Below are positions 17,654 through 26,853 of a stretch of 64,000 bases of DNA, piece after piece. The DNA lies in contig NZ_FNEZ01000006.1 in assembly GCF_900100375.1 (NCBI RefSeq), positions 171,435 to 235,434 of the forward strand, given 5' to 3'. Made by a program: the position numbers and the translations under genes. The stretch comes from Flavobacterium noncentrifugens. Its GTDB lineage: Bacteria > Bacteroidota > Bacteroidia > Flavobacteriales > Flavobacteriaceae. Within the stretch, counting starts at the first letter, position 1. Each line of letters begins with the position of its first letter. The notes under the pieces were generated by a model that saw only the letters and a list, made by a program, of their open reading frames with translations, made no database searches and was not told the origin of the DNA.

Positions 17654-19495
17654 ATGATGAAAAACAAACTTTTTAATGTAGCGATCTTCGGGGTAGCTAT
17701 GTTAGCTGCTTCAGTAACAAATGCACAGCAACTGTGTTACGGAGCTACAGCAAGGGATTATGTAGTAGGCACTAAAAAAGGATCTTCCGAATTGGTAGAC
17801 CTTAACAGACGTGACATTACAAAAGCAGAAGGACAACCACAAAATGACAACACTGAAAATTTCGTGTCATTGGGTTATGGCGGATCAATCATTATTGATT
17901 TCAATGGTGCTGTATTGGATCATCCGGGAAATGACATCACAATTATTGAAACTTCTTATGCTTCAAACGATTGCAACAGCGATGGTATTGAAAGAGCTAA
18001 TATTGAAGTATCACAAGATGGAATCAATTTCTTTCCGGTAGGCCAGGTTTGCAGAAATGGATCAGTTGATATTGCAGATTCCGGACTTGCTTACGTAACT
18101 GCAATCAAAATCAGCAACGATGATTCAAGTACTACTTTTGATGGTTATGATGTTGATGGTGTAATCGCTATTGCAGGATGTGCTGAAGTTCCAACAAGAC
18201 TTGGATGTGTTGGTATTGATGTGTTTGATTACGAGCAAGGAACACTTGCAAACGGTGGTCAAATTACTGATCCAATCCGTACAGACCCAAACAGAGCCCT
18301 TGCAGTTGAAAACAACCGTTCAAATGGTGCTGCTAACTTCTTCTCTTTAGGTAAAAATGGATGGATTATCATCAGAATGGGTGGAAACATCATGACTGAC
18401 GGAACATCTGCTCCAGATTTAAGAGTTTACGAAACAACATGGGGAAATCGTCCGTGTTCAAGCTATCCAGAATATGCTAAAGTTGAAGTTTCAGCTGACG
18501 GTTTAGCGCCATGGTATGATCTTGGTATTGTTTGTCAGGGACCAGACATCAGATTGGATCTTGACGGAGCTATTCCTGCAGGTTTGCCAGTTTCTTTCGT
18601 AAGAATTTCAAATGACAGTACTCTAGGAAACACACCTGATTTCTTTGATGTTGATGGTGTTGAAGCTTTATGGGGTTGTGGTACAGATGATACGCCTCCA
18701 ACTAGAGGTGGATGTTATGCCACTTGTGTTTACCAAGACCACTACGTACAAGGTACTAAGAAAAATGGACAACCAATTTCTCCATTGAGAATTCACCCAG
18801 AAAAAGCTTTAGGTGCTCCTGAAAACAATGATACAATTAACTTTGTGACTTTAGGATATGGTGGATCTATCGAACTTTGTTTTGATGGTGTGGTTTTCAA
18901 CCAAGATGGTGATGATCTTCAAATTGTTGAAACTTCTTTCGGAAGCCCTGAATGTGAAAATTATAAAGAATATGCTGATGTATCTGTATCTTTGGATGGT
19001 TTAACTTGGTATCCAGTTGGAAATGCAGTATGTCTTGATGCTTCAATTGATATTTCTAATGCACCATTGGCTTTACCTTGGATCAGATATGTACGTATCA
19101 CAAACAACGACCTTTTATCTCAAACAGAAGATGGTTATGATGTGGATGGTGTAGTTGTATTGAATGGTGATTGTACTCCTGGAATTGTTCGTAACAATCC
19201 TTCAACTGAAATCGTTTCTAGCTTACAAGCAAATGCTAACGGTGTAATTGCATGGCCAAACCCTGCAAAAACTGACCTTAACTTTAGCTTTAATGTAGTT
19301 GAAACTGGCGAAGCTACACTTGAATTATACAATACGAATGGACAACTTGTTGCTAAATTGTTTAGCGGACAAGCTTCAGACAGCCAAGACAATACAGTTA
19401 AATTTGACGCTTCTCAACTTTCAAATGGTCTTTACATCTCTCGTTTGACTACACAAGATGGAATTACTACTGGAAAAGTGATGATTGCACACTAA
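17654..19495 (+). CDS. T9SS-secreted cell-surface protein with three repeats
   Basis: 613 residues. The signal peptide is MMKNKLFNVAIFGVAMLAAS to about residue 25. Three repeats of about 160 residues follow (roughly 26-180, 185-345, 350-505). Each has a RDYV-GTKK type opening, NF-SLGYGGSI, an ETS/ETTW strand, a KVEVSADG strand, and an FDGYDVDGV or FFDVDGV ending with paired Cys. The last 85 residues (IAWPNPAKTDLNFSF to GKVMIAH) are a type A T9SS sorting domain, so it is exported and attached to the outer surface. The repeats resemble carbohydrate-binding or adhesin beta-sandwiches. The codon choice is more restricted than its neighbours, hinting at high expression. Confidence 0.78.
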   Translation: MMKNKLFNVAIFGVAMLAASVTNAQQLCYGATARDYVVGTKKGSSELVDLNRRDITKAEGQPQNDNTENFVSLGYGGSIIIDFNGAVLDHPGNDITIIETSYASNDCNSDGIERANIEVSQDGINFFPVGQVCRNGSVDIADSGLAYVTAIKISNDDSSTTFDGYDVDGVIAIAGCAEVPTRLGCVGIDVFDYEQGTLANGGQITDPIRTDPNRALAVENNRSNGAANFFSLGKNGWIIIRMGGNIMTDGTSAPDLRVYETTWGNRPCSSYPEYAKVEVSADGLAPWYDLGIVCQGPDIRLDLDGAIPAGLPVSFVRISNDSTLGNTPDFFDVDGVEALWGCGTDDTPPTRGGCYATCVYQDHYVQGTKKNGQPISPLRIHPEKALGAPENNDTINFVTLGYGGSIELCFDGVVFNQDGDDLQIVETSFGSPECENYKEYADVSVSLDGLTWYPVGNAVCLDASIDISNAPLALPWIRYVRITNNDLLSQTEDGYDVDGVVVLNGDCTPGIVRNNPSTEIVSSLQANANGVIAWPNPAKTDLNFSFNVVETGEATLELYNTNGQLVAKLFSGQASDSQDNTVKFDASQLSNGLYISRLTTQDGITTGKVMIAH

Positions 19496-19517
19496 GAACT
19501 AATTGCAATATAAAAAG

Positions 19518-19549
19518 AAGACCCTGCTTTATGCAGGGTTTTTTTTTGC
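19518..19549 (+). terminator. Terminator after the surface protein
   Basis: GACCCTGC, TTTAT and GCAGGGTTTTTTTTT make a GC stem with a nine-T tail 20 bp after the stop. Confidence 0.88.
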
Positions 19550-19610
19550 TTAATTTAGAAAGCTGGTTAAACTTATTACCAATTATAAGGTCAAAGAAAA
19601 AACAATCATT

Positions 19611-20153
19611 TTGGAGGAAGAATCAGTTTTCATAAAACAATTGTTAGATCCAAAAACGCAAAATGATGCGTTTCAAAAACTGTTGTTCATATATCAAAAA
19701 CCACTTTACCACCATATCAGGAACATTGTCCTGAATCATGATGATGCCGATGATGTATTGCAAAACACTTTTATAAAAGTTTTTCAGTACTTAAAGAATT
19801 TTAAAGGAGAAAGCAAATTGTTTTCATGGATGTATCGGATCGCTACAAACGAAGCCATTACCTTCATTAATCAAAAGGCAAAAAAAAATGCCACAACCAG
19901 TGAAGCATTACAGACAAAAATTGTAGACAATTTAAAAGCTGATGCTTATTTTGACGGTGATGAAGTCCAGATTAAGTTGCAAAGAGCAATATTGACATTA
20001 CCTGAAAAACAAAAACTGGTTTTCAATATGAGGTATTTTCAGGATTTAAAATATGAGGAAATGTCTGAAATATTAGGAACTTCGGTAGGCGCTTTAAAAG
20101 CATCATATCATCATGCCGTTAAAAAAGTTGAAGATTTTGTAAAGCACCATTAA
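19611..20153 (+). CDS. ECF-type RNA polymerase sigma factor
   Basis: 180 residues, apparently starting at a TTG (no ATG fits upstream). Sigma region 2 is HHDDADDVLQNTFIKVFQ-like (residues about 43-60, DADDVLQNTFIKVF), with SWMYRIATNEAITFI for region 2.4. Region 4 is LPEKQKLVFNMRYFQDLKYE followed by SVGALKASYHHA. It directs RNA polymerase to an extracytoplasmic-stress regulon. The two genes downstream on the same strand look like its membrane and periplasmic partners. Confidence 0.88.
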   Translation: MEEESVFIKQLLDPKTQNDAFQKLLFIYQKPLYHHIRNIVLNHDDADDVLQNTFIKVFQYLKNFKGESKLFSWMYRIATNEAITFINQKAKKNATTSEALQTKIVDNLKADAYFDGDEVQIKLQRAILTLPEKQKLVFNMRYFQDLKYEEMSEILGTSVGALKASYHHAVKKVEDFVKHH

Positions 20154-20183
20154 ACCATCTGGAATAAAATATATCTTAGAAAC

Positions 20184-20594
20184 ATGGAAGATTTTAAAAT
20201 TCAAGAAGATCAAAAATTACAATCGGGATTTAAAGTTCCTGAACTTTACTTTGTGTCGCTTTCAGAAAAAATGATGACTCAAATTCCGATAAAAAACACA
20301 AACGTAATTCCTTTATTCAACAAAAGAAAAAAATGGTATCTAGCAGCAGCGGCAGTTCTAATATTAGCTTTAAGCATAACCGTTTTTCAAAAAATGTCAC
20401 CCCAAATGATTGAACCTGACGGAACAACATTAGAAAACTATCTTGTTTCTGCCAATAATACAGAAAATGATTTGGTTGATCTTTTAGATGAAGAAGACAT
20501 AAAAAATTTCAGCGTTACTTACGATATTGAAGATAAAACAATCGAAGATCTACTTTCGCAAAATCCTAATTTAGAACAATACATAATTGAGTAA
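20184..20594 (+). CDS. Single-pass membrane protein, probable anti-sigma partner
   Basis: 136 residues. An N-terminal soluble part of about 50 residues is followed by KKWYLAAAAVLILALSITVF as one membrane helix and an acidic exterior (LLDEEDIKNFSVTYDIED). It lies 30 bp after the sigma gene and 2 bp before the next gene. The topology and position fit an anti-sigma factor; there is no ZAS metal motif, so this is inferred. Confidence 0.65.
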   Translation: MEDFKIQEDQKLQSGFKVPELYFVSLSEKMMTQIPIKNTNVIPLFNKRKKWYLAAAAVLILALSITVFQKMSPQMIEPDGTTLENYLVSANNTENDLVDLLDEEDIKNFSVTYDIEDKTIEDLLSQNPNLEQYIIE

Positions 20595-20596
20595 CT

Positions 20597-21058
20597 ATGA
20601 AAAATTTCAAAAAAATAATGTTGCTTCTTTTGATATCTTCTTCGTTTCATTCTTTTGCCCAAGGTGGCAGGTTTAAAGAGAAAAGAGAACAAATCAAAAC
20701 ACTTAAAGTAGCTTTTATTACAGATAAGCTAGGTCTTACGTCAGCAGAAGCTGAAAAATTCTGGCCTTTATATAATGCATTTGATGAAAAGCAAAATGAT
20801 TTTAGGCAACAAAAGATGCGCTCTTATATGGATCGCATGAACGACGGAAACATTGACAACTTGAGCGATAAAGAGGCTTCAGGCTTTTTGTCTCAAATTG
20901 AAAATGCCGAAGATGAGATGTATCAGTCCCGGAAGAAATTCACAACAAGCCTGAAAGCAATACTTCCAGCCATAAAAATTCTCAAATTAAAAAAAGCAGA
21001 AGAAGATTTTAACAGGACTTTGCTAAAACAATACAGGAACAAAGGCCGGAAAGAATAG
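20597..21058 (+). CDS. Periplasmic CpxP/Spy-like sensor of the ECF system
   Basis: 153 residues with a signal peptide (MLLLLISSSFHSFAQ). The rest is a charged helical protein: REQIKTLKVAFITDKLGLTS, then EAEKFWPLYNAFDEKQ and LPAIKILKLKKAEEDFNR. This is the layout of CpxP/Spy chaperones annotated in flavobacteria as sensors of ECF sigma factors. Third gene of the operon; it probably reports periplasmic protein stress. It ends 2 bp before a convergent gene. Confidence 0.72.
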   Translation: MKNFKKIMLLLLISSSFHSFAQGGRFKEKREQIKTLKVAFITDKLGLTSAEAEKFWPLYNAFDEKQNDFRQQKMRSYMDRMNDGNIDNLSDKEASGFLSQIENAEDEMYQSRKKFTTSLKAILPAIKILKLKKAEEDFNRTLLKQYRNKGRKE

Positions 21059-21060
21059 TT

Positions 21061-22107
21061 TTAAAACTTAAAATTCAATTTTACGATCTTATTTTTTCCT
21101 GCTGCGATAGCTGTGTTTTTATTGACAAAATACAAAGTATAAAGTTGATTTTCATCGGAAAATTTTATCCAGTTCTTACCAGAATAAGAAGAATACTGCA
21201 ATCCCGATGCGCCAACACTAACAATTTGGGTCGCCTTACTTTTAGGAACATATTGTATGCAGGAGGCATATCCAAAACCTTGTCCATCGGCAGTGAGTTT
21301 CCAGGTTTTGCCGCCATCAGAAGTTATGGCTTTATTCTTGTAATTATTGTTTAAGTCATCATAATTTCCTCCGGCAATAAATCCAGTTTTGTCGTCATAA
21401 AAATCGGCAGTAAAGATTCCTGACATTGCACTACCTTGTATGATTGGCGTCGCATAAAAAGTCCAATGCTTTCCTTTGTCTGATGAATAAAAAACTCTGG
21501 CTTTTGTACCACCCGAAACAATCCAGGTTTCATTTTTTACAATCACTATATTGGTATTGCTTGCAGCAAAAACGGCTTCTCCGGGTGAGAGTTCTGGCAA
21601 ATTAACAGCCTTTTCTTTTTTCCAGGTTTGACCGCCATCGTGGGTAGTGATTATTGAAAAAACATTCTCAACAGGGTCACCAACAGCAATGCCTTCCTTG
21701 TCATTCCAGAATTTCATACTGTCATAAAAAACTTTTCCGTCATGACTTTCCTGATACACAAGTTCTATTTTTTTATCAGATTTATGGATTTTATACAGCA
21801 AACCCGGATCACCGATAGAGAGCATGAAGATGTTTTCATTTGTTTGGGCAATACTTCTGAATTCTGGCTTCAAATCTTTATAATCGATTTGGTTTTGTTC
21901 ATCAATTCCGGTATCGATATCGATCCATCCATATTTGCCTTTATCGGCTGCATACCAAATTTTATTCTGATCAACAACAATCGAACGAATGCTGAAATCA
22001 TCTGCTAAAAGCGTATCAATTGCAACCGATTTAAAAATATCCTGTGCACAAACGCGGCAAGATAAAGCAAAAATCGTTAAGAGAATCATTAGTGAAAACC
22101 TATCCAT
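21061..22107 (-). CDS. Secreted BNR/Ycf48-like beta-propeller protein
   Basis: 348 residues with a signal peptide ending in RVCAQ. Repeated blades contain the Asp-box type motif: THDGGQTWKKE, SSDKGKHWTFY, TSDGGKTWKLT and SSYSGKNWIKF. Such propellers resemble Ycf48/HCF136 and sialidase-like proteins; in heterotrophs their role is unclear, and many are called oxidoreductase by old annotation. It is convergent with the ECF operon. Confidence 0.75.
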   Translation of the reverse strand: MDRFSLMILLTIFALSCRVCAQDIFKSVAIDTLLADDFSIRSIVVDQNKIWYAADKGKYGWIDIDTGIDEQNQIDYKDLKPEFRSIAQTNENIFMLSIGDPGLLYKIHKSDKKIELVYQESHDGKVFYDSMKFWNDKEGIAVGDPVENVFSIITTHDGGQTWKKEKAVNLPELSPGEAVFAASNTNIVIVKNETWIVSGGTKARVFYSSDKGKHWTFYATPIIQGSAMSGIFTADFYDDKTGFIAGGNYDDLNNNYKNKAITSDGGKTWKLTADGQGFGYASCIQYVPKSKATQIVSVGASGLQYSSYSGKNWIKFSDENQLYTLYFVNKNTAIAAGKNKIVKLNFKF

Positions 22108-22232
22108 TTTGTTAATCTTTAATAAATTAAATAATAATTTTACAATCCCTAAATTTCAATTGCAGTCTTGGCACAGTAATTGAAACTGCGCAAATCAAAG
22201 GTAACCCTTACAGTATCATTAAACCACAAATC

Positions 22233-23396
22233 ATGAAAACTAAAATAGTAACTTTCGCATTATTCGCATTTGTATTAAGTGCGCCCATTTTCGCCCAAGA
22301 CCGTACAACTGTAACAGCAACTGGTTCAGACATCAGTGACAATCTTGATTTAAAAGCTGTAGCATCTATTTTTGGCGACTCACAAAATCTTGAAGATTTT
22401 GAGCAAAGACTAAACGATCCAAATTTACAGATTTCAAACCTCGACCTGAATAATGACAATGAGGTTGATTATTTAAGGGTAATCGAATCTGTTGAAAGCA
22501 ATACCCATTTAATCATTATTCAAGCCGTTTTAGACAAAGATGTTTATCAGGATGTGGCTACTATAGAAGTTGAAAAAGGCAGCAACAATCAGGTTCAGGT
22601 ACAAGTTGTCGGGAATACTTTCATGTATGGCCAAAATTATATTTATGAACCCGTTTATGTAAATACTCCTGTTATTTACAACCATTTCTGGGTTACCAAT
22701 TACCGTCCTTACGTATCGAGTTGGTATTGGAATTACTATCCAGGGTATTACCACATGTGGAATCCCTACCCTATTTACAGATACAGAAGAAATGTACATG
22801 TACACATTAACATTCACAACCATTACAATTACGTTACAACGCGAAGAAGCCAGACGGCAGCAGTATTATACAATGGACGACGCGCTAACGGATACGAAAG
22901 ACAATATCCCGACCGTGCTTTTGACAGAAGAAATGCGAACGTTACGAATCGTTACGAACTAGACAAAACGAGAACTGAAAGCATCAAACGCCAGGGTTAT
23001 AATGGGCAAACCAGGACCGGAACGACTAGAAATACATCGGTTACAAACGGAACAACGCGTACCGCAAATGTCAAAGCCCAGAACTACAACACTACAAGAG
23101 TGCGTACAAATGACGTAAAAGCTGTTCCCCCGAACACAGCAAGAACCCGAAACGAGGCTACTCAAATTCAGAGAACACCAACAAATGCTGGAATCAGGAC
23201 GCAAAATCCGATTAAAGTTCAAAACCAGTCAAATCAGGTAAGAAATAATTCTGGTAGTGCAATTCGTACACAAAGTGCAGCTCCTGCACAAAGTCCGCCA
23301 AGAACACGATCTGCTGCAACGCCTAGAAACGAATCTTCGCAACGTGCCGCACAAGTACAGGGATCAGAGTCAAGAAATTCATCTTCAAGGAGATAA
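22233..23396 (+). CDS. Exported low-complexity Arg/Asn/Thr-rich protein
   Basis: 387 residues. After a signal peptide (to about residue 21, PIFAQ), residues 25-135 form a globular part with DLNNDNEVDYLRVIE, an EF-hand-like acidic stretch. Residues 150-200 are Tyr/Trp/His-rich (YVSSWYWNYYPGYYHMWNPY). The remaining 190 residues are basic low complexity with many TRT and QNPxxxQNQ elements. It may be a matrix or nucleic-acid-binding envelope protein. I do not know a named family. Confidence 0.6.
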   Translation: MKTKIVTFALFAFVLSAPIFAQDRTTVTATGSDISDNLDLKAVASIFGDSQNLEDFEQRLNDPNLQISNLDLNNDNEVDYLRVIESVESNTHLIIIQAVLDKDVYQDVATIEVEKGSNNQVQVQVVGNTFMYGQNYIYEPVYVNTPVIYNHFWVTNYRPYVSSWYWNYYPGYYHMWNPYPIYRYRRNVHVHINIHNHYNYVTTRRSQTAAVLYNGRRANGYERQYPDRAFDRRNANVTNRYELDKTRTESIKRQGYNGQTRTGTTRNTSVTNGTTRTANVKAQNYNTTRVRTNDVKAVPPNTARTRNEATQIQRTPTNAGIRTQNPIKVQNQSNQVRNNSGSAIRTQSAAPAQSPPRTRSAATPRNESSQRAAQVQGSESRNSSSRR

Positions 23397-23415
23397 TCCT
23401 TCTAACAATCATTAT

Positions 23416-23450
23416 AAAAAGAGCATCATAACATTATGATGCTCTTTTAT
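23416..23450 (+). terminator. Intrinsic terminator
   Basis: AAAAGAGCATCATAA and TTATGATGCTCTTTT are perfectly complementary around CA. Confidence 0.88.
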
Positions 23451-23545
23451 GTTGTCAATATTTTTCTTTCCTATAAAATTTAATACCAACATTCATCATT
23501 GGTATACTTAAATTGGTAAATTTGTATCTTTTTTAACAACTTTTT

Positions 23546-25507
23546 ATGAGCGCTCAACATCACGGCCTTCACAATAAACTCACTTTTGCAGGTTTATTAA
23601 TTACCCTCGGCATTATTTACGGTGATATCGGTACTTCACCTCTGTATGTAATGAAAGCCATAATTGGAAAATATCCCATTAATGCTGATGTTGTCCTTGG
23701 AGGGATTTCCTGTATTTTCTGGACGCTGACTTTACAGACTACCATTAAATATGTGCTGATTACTTTAAGTGCCGACAACCACGGCGAAGGCGGGATTTTC
23801 GCTCTGTATGCACTCGTTAAACGAACAAAAATCAAATGGCTGATTGTTCCTGCGATCATTGGCGGAAGCGCACTTTTAGCAGACGGCATCATCACACCTC
23901 CCATTTCAGTATCGTCCGCAGTAGAAGGAATAAGAACATTTTATCCCGACATTAATACCGTTCCGATTGTTATCGGAATTCTTGTAGCACTTTTTACGAT
24001 CCAGCAATTCGGGACAAAACTTGTCGGAAAATTCTTTGCACCAATGATGCTCATTTGGTTCGGAATGCTCGGTGTGCTCGGATTTATACAGGTCATGGGA
24101 CATACTGATGTCGTGAAAGCCATCAATCCGTATTATGCGTATCATTTATTAAAAATACACCCTGAAGGTTTTTATGTACTCGGATTCGTATTCCTTTGTA
24201 CCACCGGAGCTGAAGCTTTGTATTCTGATATGGGTCATTGCGGACGAAAAAATATCCGCATCAGCTGGATCTTCGTAAAAACAACTTTAGTCCTGAATTA
24301 TTTTGGTCAAGCCGCATATTTGATTCAGCACCAAGGAAAAACATTACAGGAATTGGGCGGGGATTTTGCCAATCCGTTTTACCTGATTATGTCAGACTGG
24401 TTTCAGCCTTTCGGAATAGCCATTGCAACGATTGCCGCAGTGATCGCTTCCCAAGCATTAATCAGTGGTTCTTTTACTTTGATTAATGAAGCCATGCGAT
24501 TGAATTTCTGGCCTAAAGTAAAGATCAAATATCCGACAGAATTGAAAGGACAATTGTACATTCCGTCAATCAACTGGTTACTTTTAGCTGGTTGCGTCAT
24601 GGTTGTTTTGCATTTCGAAGAGTCGGGAAATATGGAAGCTGCTTATGGGCTTGCGATTGTTTTGTGTATGATTATGACAACAATTCTGTTGAATTATTAC
24701 ATGATCATGAAGCGCGTTTCCTGGTACTTCATCACACCGATCATTTTGGTTTATCTGGCCATTGAAATCAGTTTTCTGATTGCAAACCTTAAAAAGTTTT
24801 CACATGGCGGTTACGTAACGCTTTTGATTGCCCTGGTTCTTATTATCATCATGGCTGTTTGGTTTAAAGCCAAGAAAATTAGCAAAAGCTACACGAAAAT
24901 CGTTAAGATCGACAATTATAAAAAAGTCCTTGCTGAACTTAGTGTCGATTTATCAATCCCAAAATACGCAACGCATCTCGTTTACATGACCAATGCCGGG
25001 CGTACAGATGAAATCGAGGAGAAAGTAATGTATTCTATTCTGCAAAAACGTCCTAAAAGAGCCGATATTTATTGGTTTGTCCATGTAAATATTCTTAGCG
25101 AACCTTACAAAACAGAATATAAGGTTACCGAAATATTAAAAGACGACTTGTTTAGAATTGACTTTAATCTGGGTTTCCGTGAACCAACAAAAATCAACCT
25201 CATGTTTAAAGAGGTGCTTCGCGACATGGTAAAAAATGGAGAAGTAGATGTGACCAGCCGATATGAATCCTTGAACAAAAATAACATCCTAGGTGATTTT
25301 AAATTTGTATTGTCTGAAAAATTCCTTTCTAACGACAGTGACATGTTGTGGCATGAAAAAATCATTATGAATACGTATTTCCTGATCAAAAAATTCAGTT
25401 TATCAGAAGAAAAAGCATTCGGGCTCGACAGCAGTTCTGTAAAAATTGAAAAATTCCCGATGGTTTTGCATCCGCCCGAAAGGATATGCTTAAACCGCAT
25501 CAACTAA
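23546..25507 (+). CDS. kup: KUP-family potassium transporter
   Basis: 653 residues with twelve membrane helices. It carries potassium into the cell, with protons. The N-terminal signature GIIYGDIGTSPLYVMKAIIG is intact, as is GEGGIFALYALVKR and TTGAEALYSDMGHCGR. The C-terminal 180 residues are cytoplasmic. It is monocistronic with a terminator directly after it. Confidence 0.93.
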   Translation: MSAQHHGLHNKLTFAGLLITLGIIYGDIGTSPLYVMKAIIGKYPINADVVLGGISCIFWTLTLQTTIKYVLITLSADNHGEGGIFALYALVKRTKIKWLIVPAIIGGSALLADGIITPPISVSSAVEGIRTFYPDINTVPIVIGILVALFTIQQFGTKLVGKFFAPMMLIWFGMLGVLGFIQVMGHTDVVKAINPYYAYHLLKIHPEGFYVLGFVFLCTTGAEALYSDMGHCGRKNIRISWIFVKTTLVLNYFGQAAYLIQHQGKTLQELGGDFANPFYLIMSDWFQPFGIAIATIAAVIASQALISGSFTLINEAMRLNFWPKVKIKYPTELKGQLYIPSINWLLLAGCVMVVLHFEESGNMEAAYGLAIVLCMIMTTILLNYYMIMKRVSWYFITPIILVYLAIEISFLIANLKKFSHGGYVTLLIALVLIIIMAVWFKAKKISKSYTKIVKIDNYKKVLAELSVDLSIPKYATHLVYMTNAGRTDEIEEKVMYSILQKRPKRADIYWFVHVNILSEPYKTEYKVTEILKDDLFRIDFNLGFREPTKINLMFKEVLRDMVKNGEVDVTSRYESLNKNNILGDFKFVLSEKFLSNDSDMLWHEKIIMNTYFLIKKFSLSEEKAFGLDSSSVKIEKFPMVLHPPERICLNRIN

Positions 25508-25512
25508 TAATT

Positions 25513-25547
25513 TAAAAAAAACACTGCTCAAAACAGTGTTTTTTTAT
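25513..25547 (+). terminator. Terminator after kup
   Basis: AAAAACACTG and CAGTGTTTTTTT around CTCAAAA. Confidence 0.85.
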
Positions 25548-25620
25548 GCAATAAGCAAAGAATTGCAGTTTAACATTTAATTAAGCATTTAATAGTACCT
25601 TTGCCCCTCAATAATTAAAA

Positions 25621-26841
25621 ATGAGATTACACCGAAATTTAGTCTACACGACTATCGACTCCCTAAACGCGATCTTTAATGATGGCGAATATGCCGATAA
25701 AGTAGTAGCACGTGCCTTGAAAAAAGACAAACGCTGGGGCAGTTCCGACAGGAAATTTGTCGCAGAAACCATATATGAAATTGTGCGTTGGAAACGTTTG
25801 TATGCAGAAATTGCCGAGGTGAGAGAACCTTATGACAGGGACAATCTTTGGCGCATGTTTGCCGTTTGGGCCGTTTTGCGCGGTTACCCGATTCCGGATT
25901 GGAGACAGCTTGAAGGCACGCCTGAAAGAAAAATCAAAGGACGTTTCGACGAATTGTCAAAAACCCGTGCACTCAAAGAATCCATTCCTGATTGGATGGA
26001 TGAACTCGGTGTGAAAGAACTTGGAGAAAAAGTTTGGGCTACTGAAATTGCTGCTCAAAACCAGCCTGCAAAAGTTGTTCTCAGAGTCAATACTTTAAAA
26101 ACGACCAAAGAAAAACTCCGTGCGATTTTAATGGATTTGAATATCGAAACCGAATTCCTTAAAGACCAACCCGATGCACTGGTTCTAAAAGAACGTGCAA
26201 ATGTTTTCCTGACCGATGCTTTTAAACAAGGATTTTTTGAAGTTCAGGATGCCAATTCTCAGCTCGTAGCGGCCTATCTTGATGTGGCTCCAGGAATGCG
26301 TGTCGTCGATACGTGCGCAGGTGCCGGTGGAAAAACGCTCCACATTGCTTCATTAATGGAAAACAAAGGGCAACTGATTGCAATGGATTTGTATGAAAGC
26401 AAACTCAAGCAATTAAAGCTTCGCGCCAAAAGAAATTCGGCCTTCAATATCGAATATAGAATCATTGATTCTACCAAAGTCATTAAAAAACTCCATGAAA
26501 AAGCCGACCGTGTTTTAATCGATGCGCCTTGCAGCGGATTGGGTGTTTTAAAAAGAAATCCAGATGCAAAATGGAAGCTGCAGCCTGAATTTATAGATAA
26601 TATCCGTAAAGTCCAGTCAGAAGTTTTAGAAAGCTATGCCAAAATTGTAAAACCTGGCGGAAAATTGGTTTATGCCACATGCTCTGTATTGCCTTCTGAA
26701 AACCAGGAACAAATTAAGCGTTTCTTAAGTACTGAGACAGGCAAAAATTTTACTTTTGTCAAAGATTCCAAAATTTTAGCCTCGGAATCAGGATTTGACG
26801 GATTCTATATGGCACAACTCGAAAGAAATAAAACTGAATAA
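25621..26841 (+). CDS. rsmB: RsmB-type 16S rRNA cytosine-C5 methyltransferase
   Basis: 406 residues. It transfers methyl from SAM to a cytosine of 16S rRNA. The N-terminal NusB-like helical domain (residues 1-130) precedes the Rossmann methyltransferase: VVDTCAGAGGKTLHIAS binds SAM, DAPCSGLGVLKRNPDAKW supplies one catalytic Cys and YATCSVLPSENQEQI the other. RsmB/NSUN motifs are complete. The gene is followed 12 bp later by a T9SS endonuclease gene, possibly on the same transcript. Confidence 0.88.
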   Translation: MRLHRNLVYTTIDSLNAIFNDGEYADKVVARALKKDKRWGSSDRKFVAETIYEIVRWKRLYAEIAEVREPYDRDNLWRMFAVWAVLRGYPIPDWRQLEGTPERKIKGRFDELSKTRALKESIPDWMDELGVKELGEKVWATEIAAQNQPAKVVLRVNTLKTTKEKLRAILMDLNIETEFLKDQPDALVLKERANVFLTDAFKQGFFEVQDANSQLVAAYLDVAPGMRVVDTCAGAGGKTLHIASLMENKGQLIAMDLYESKLKQLKLRAKRNSAFNIEYRIIDSTKVIKKLHEKADRVLIDAPCSGLGVLKRNPDAKWKLQPEFIDNIRKVQSEVLESYAKIVKPGGKLVYATCSVLPSENQEQIKRFLSTETGKNFTFVKDSKILASESGFDGFYMAQLERNKTE

Positions 26842-26853
26842 TTAAATACCACT

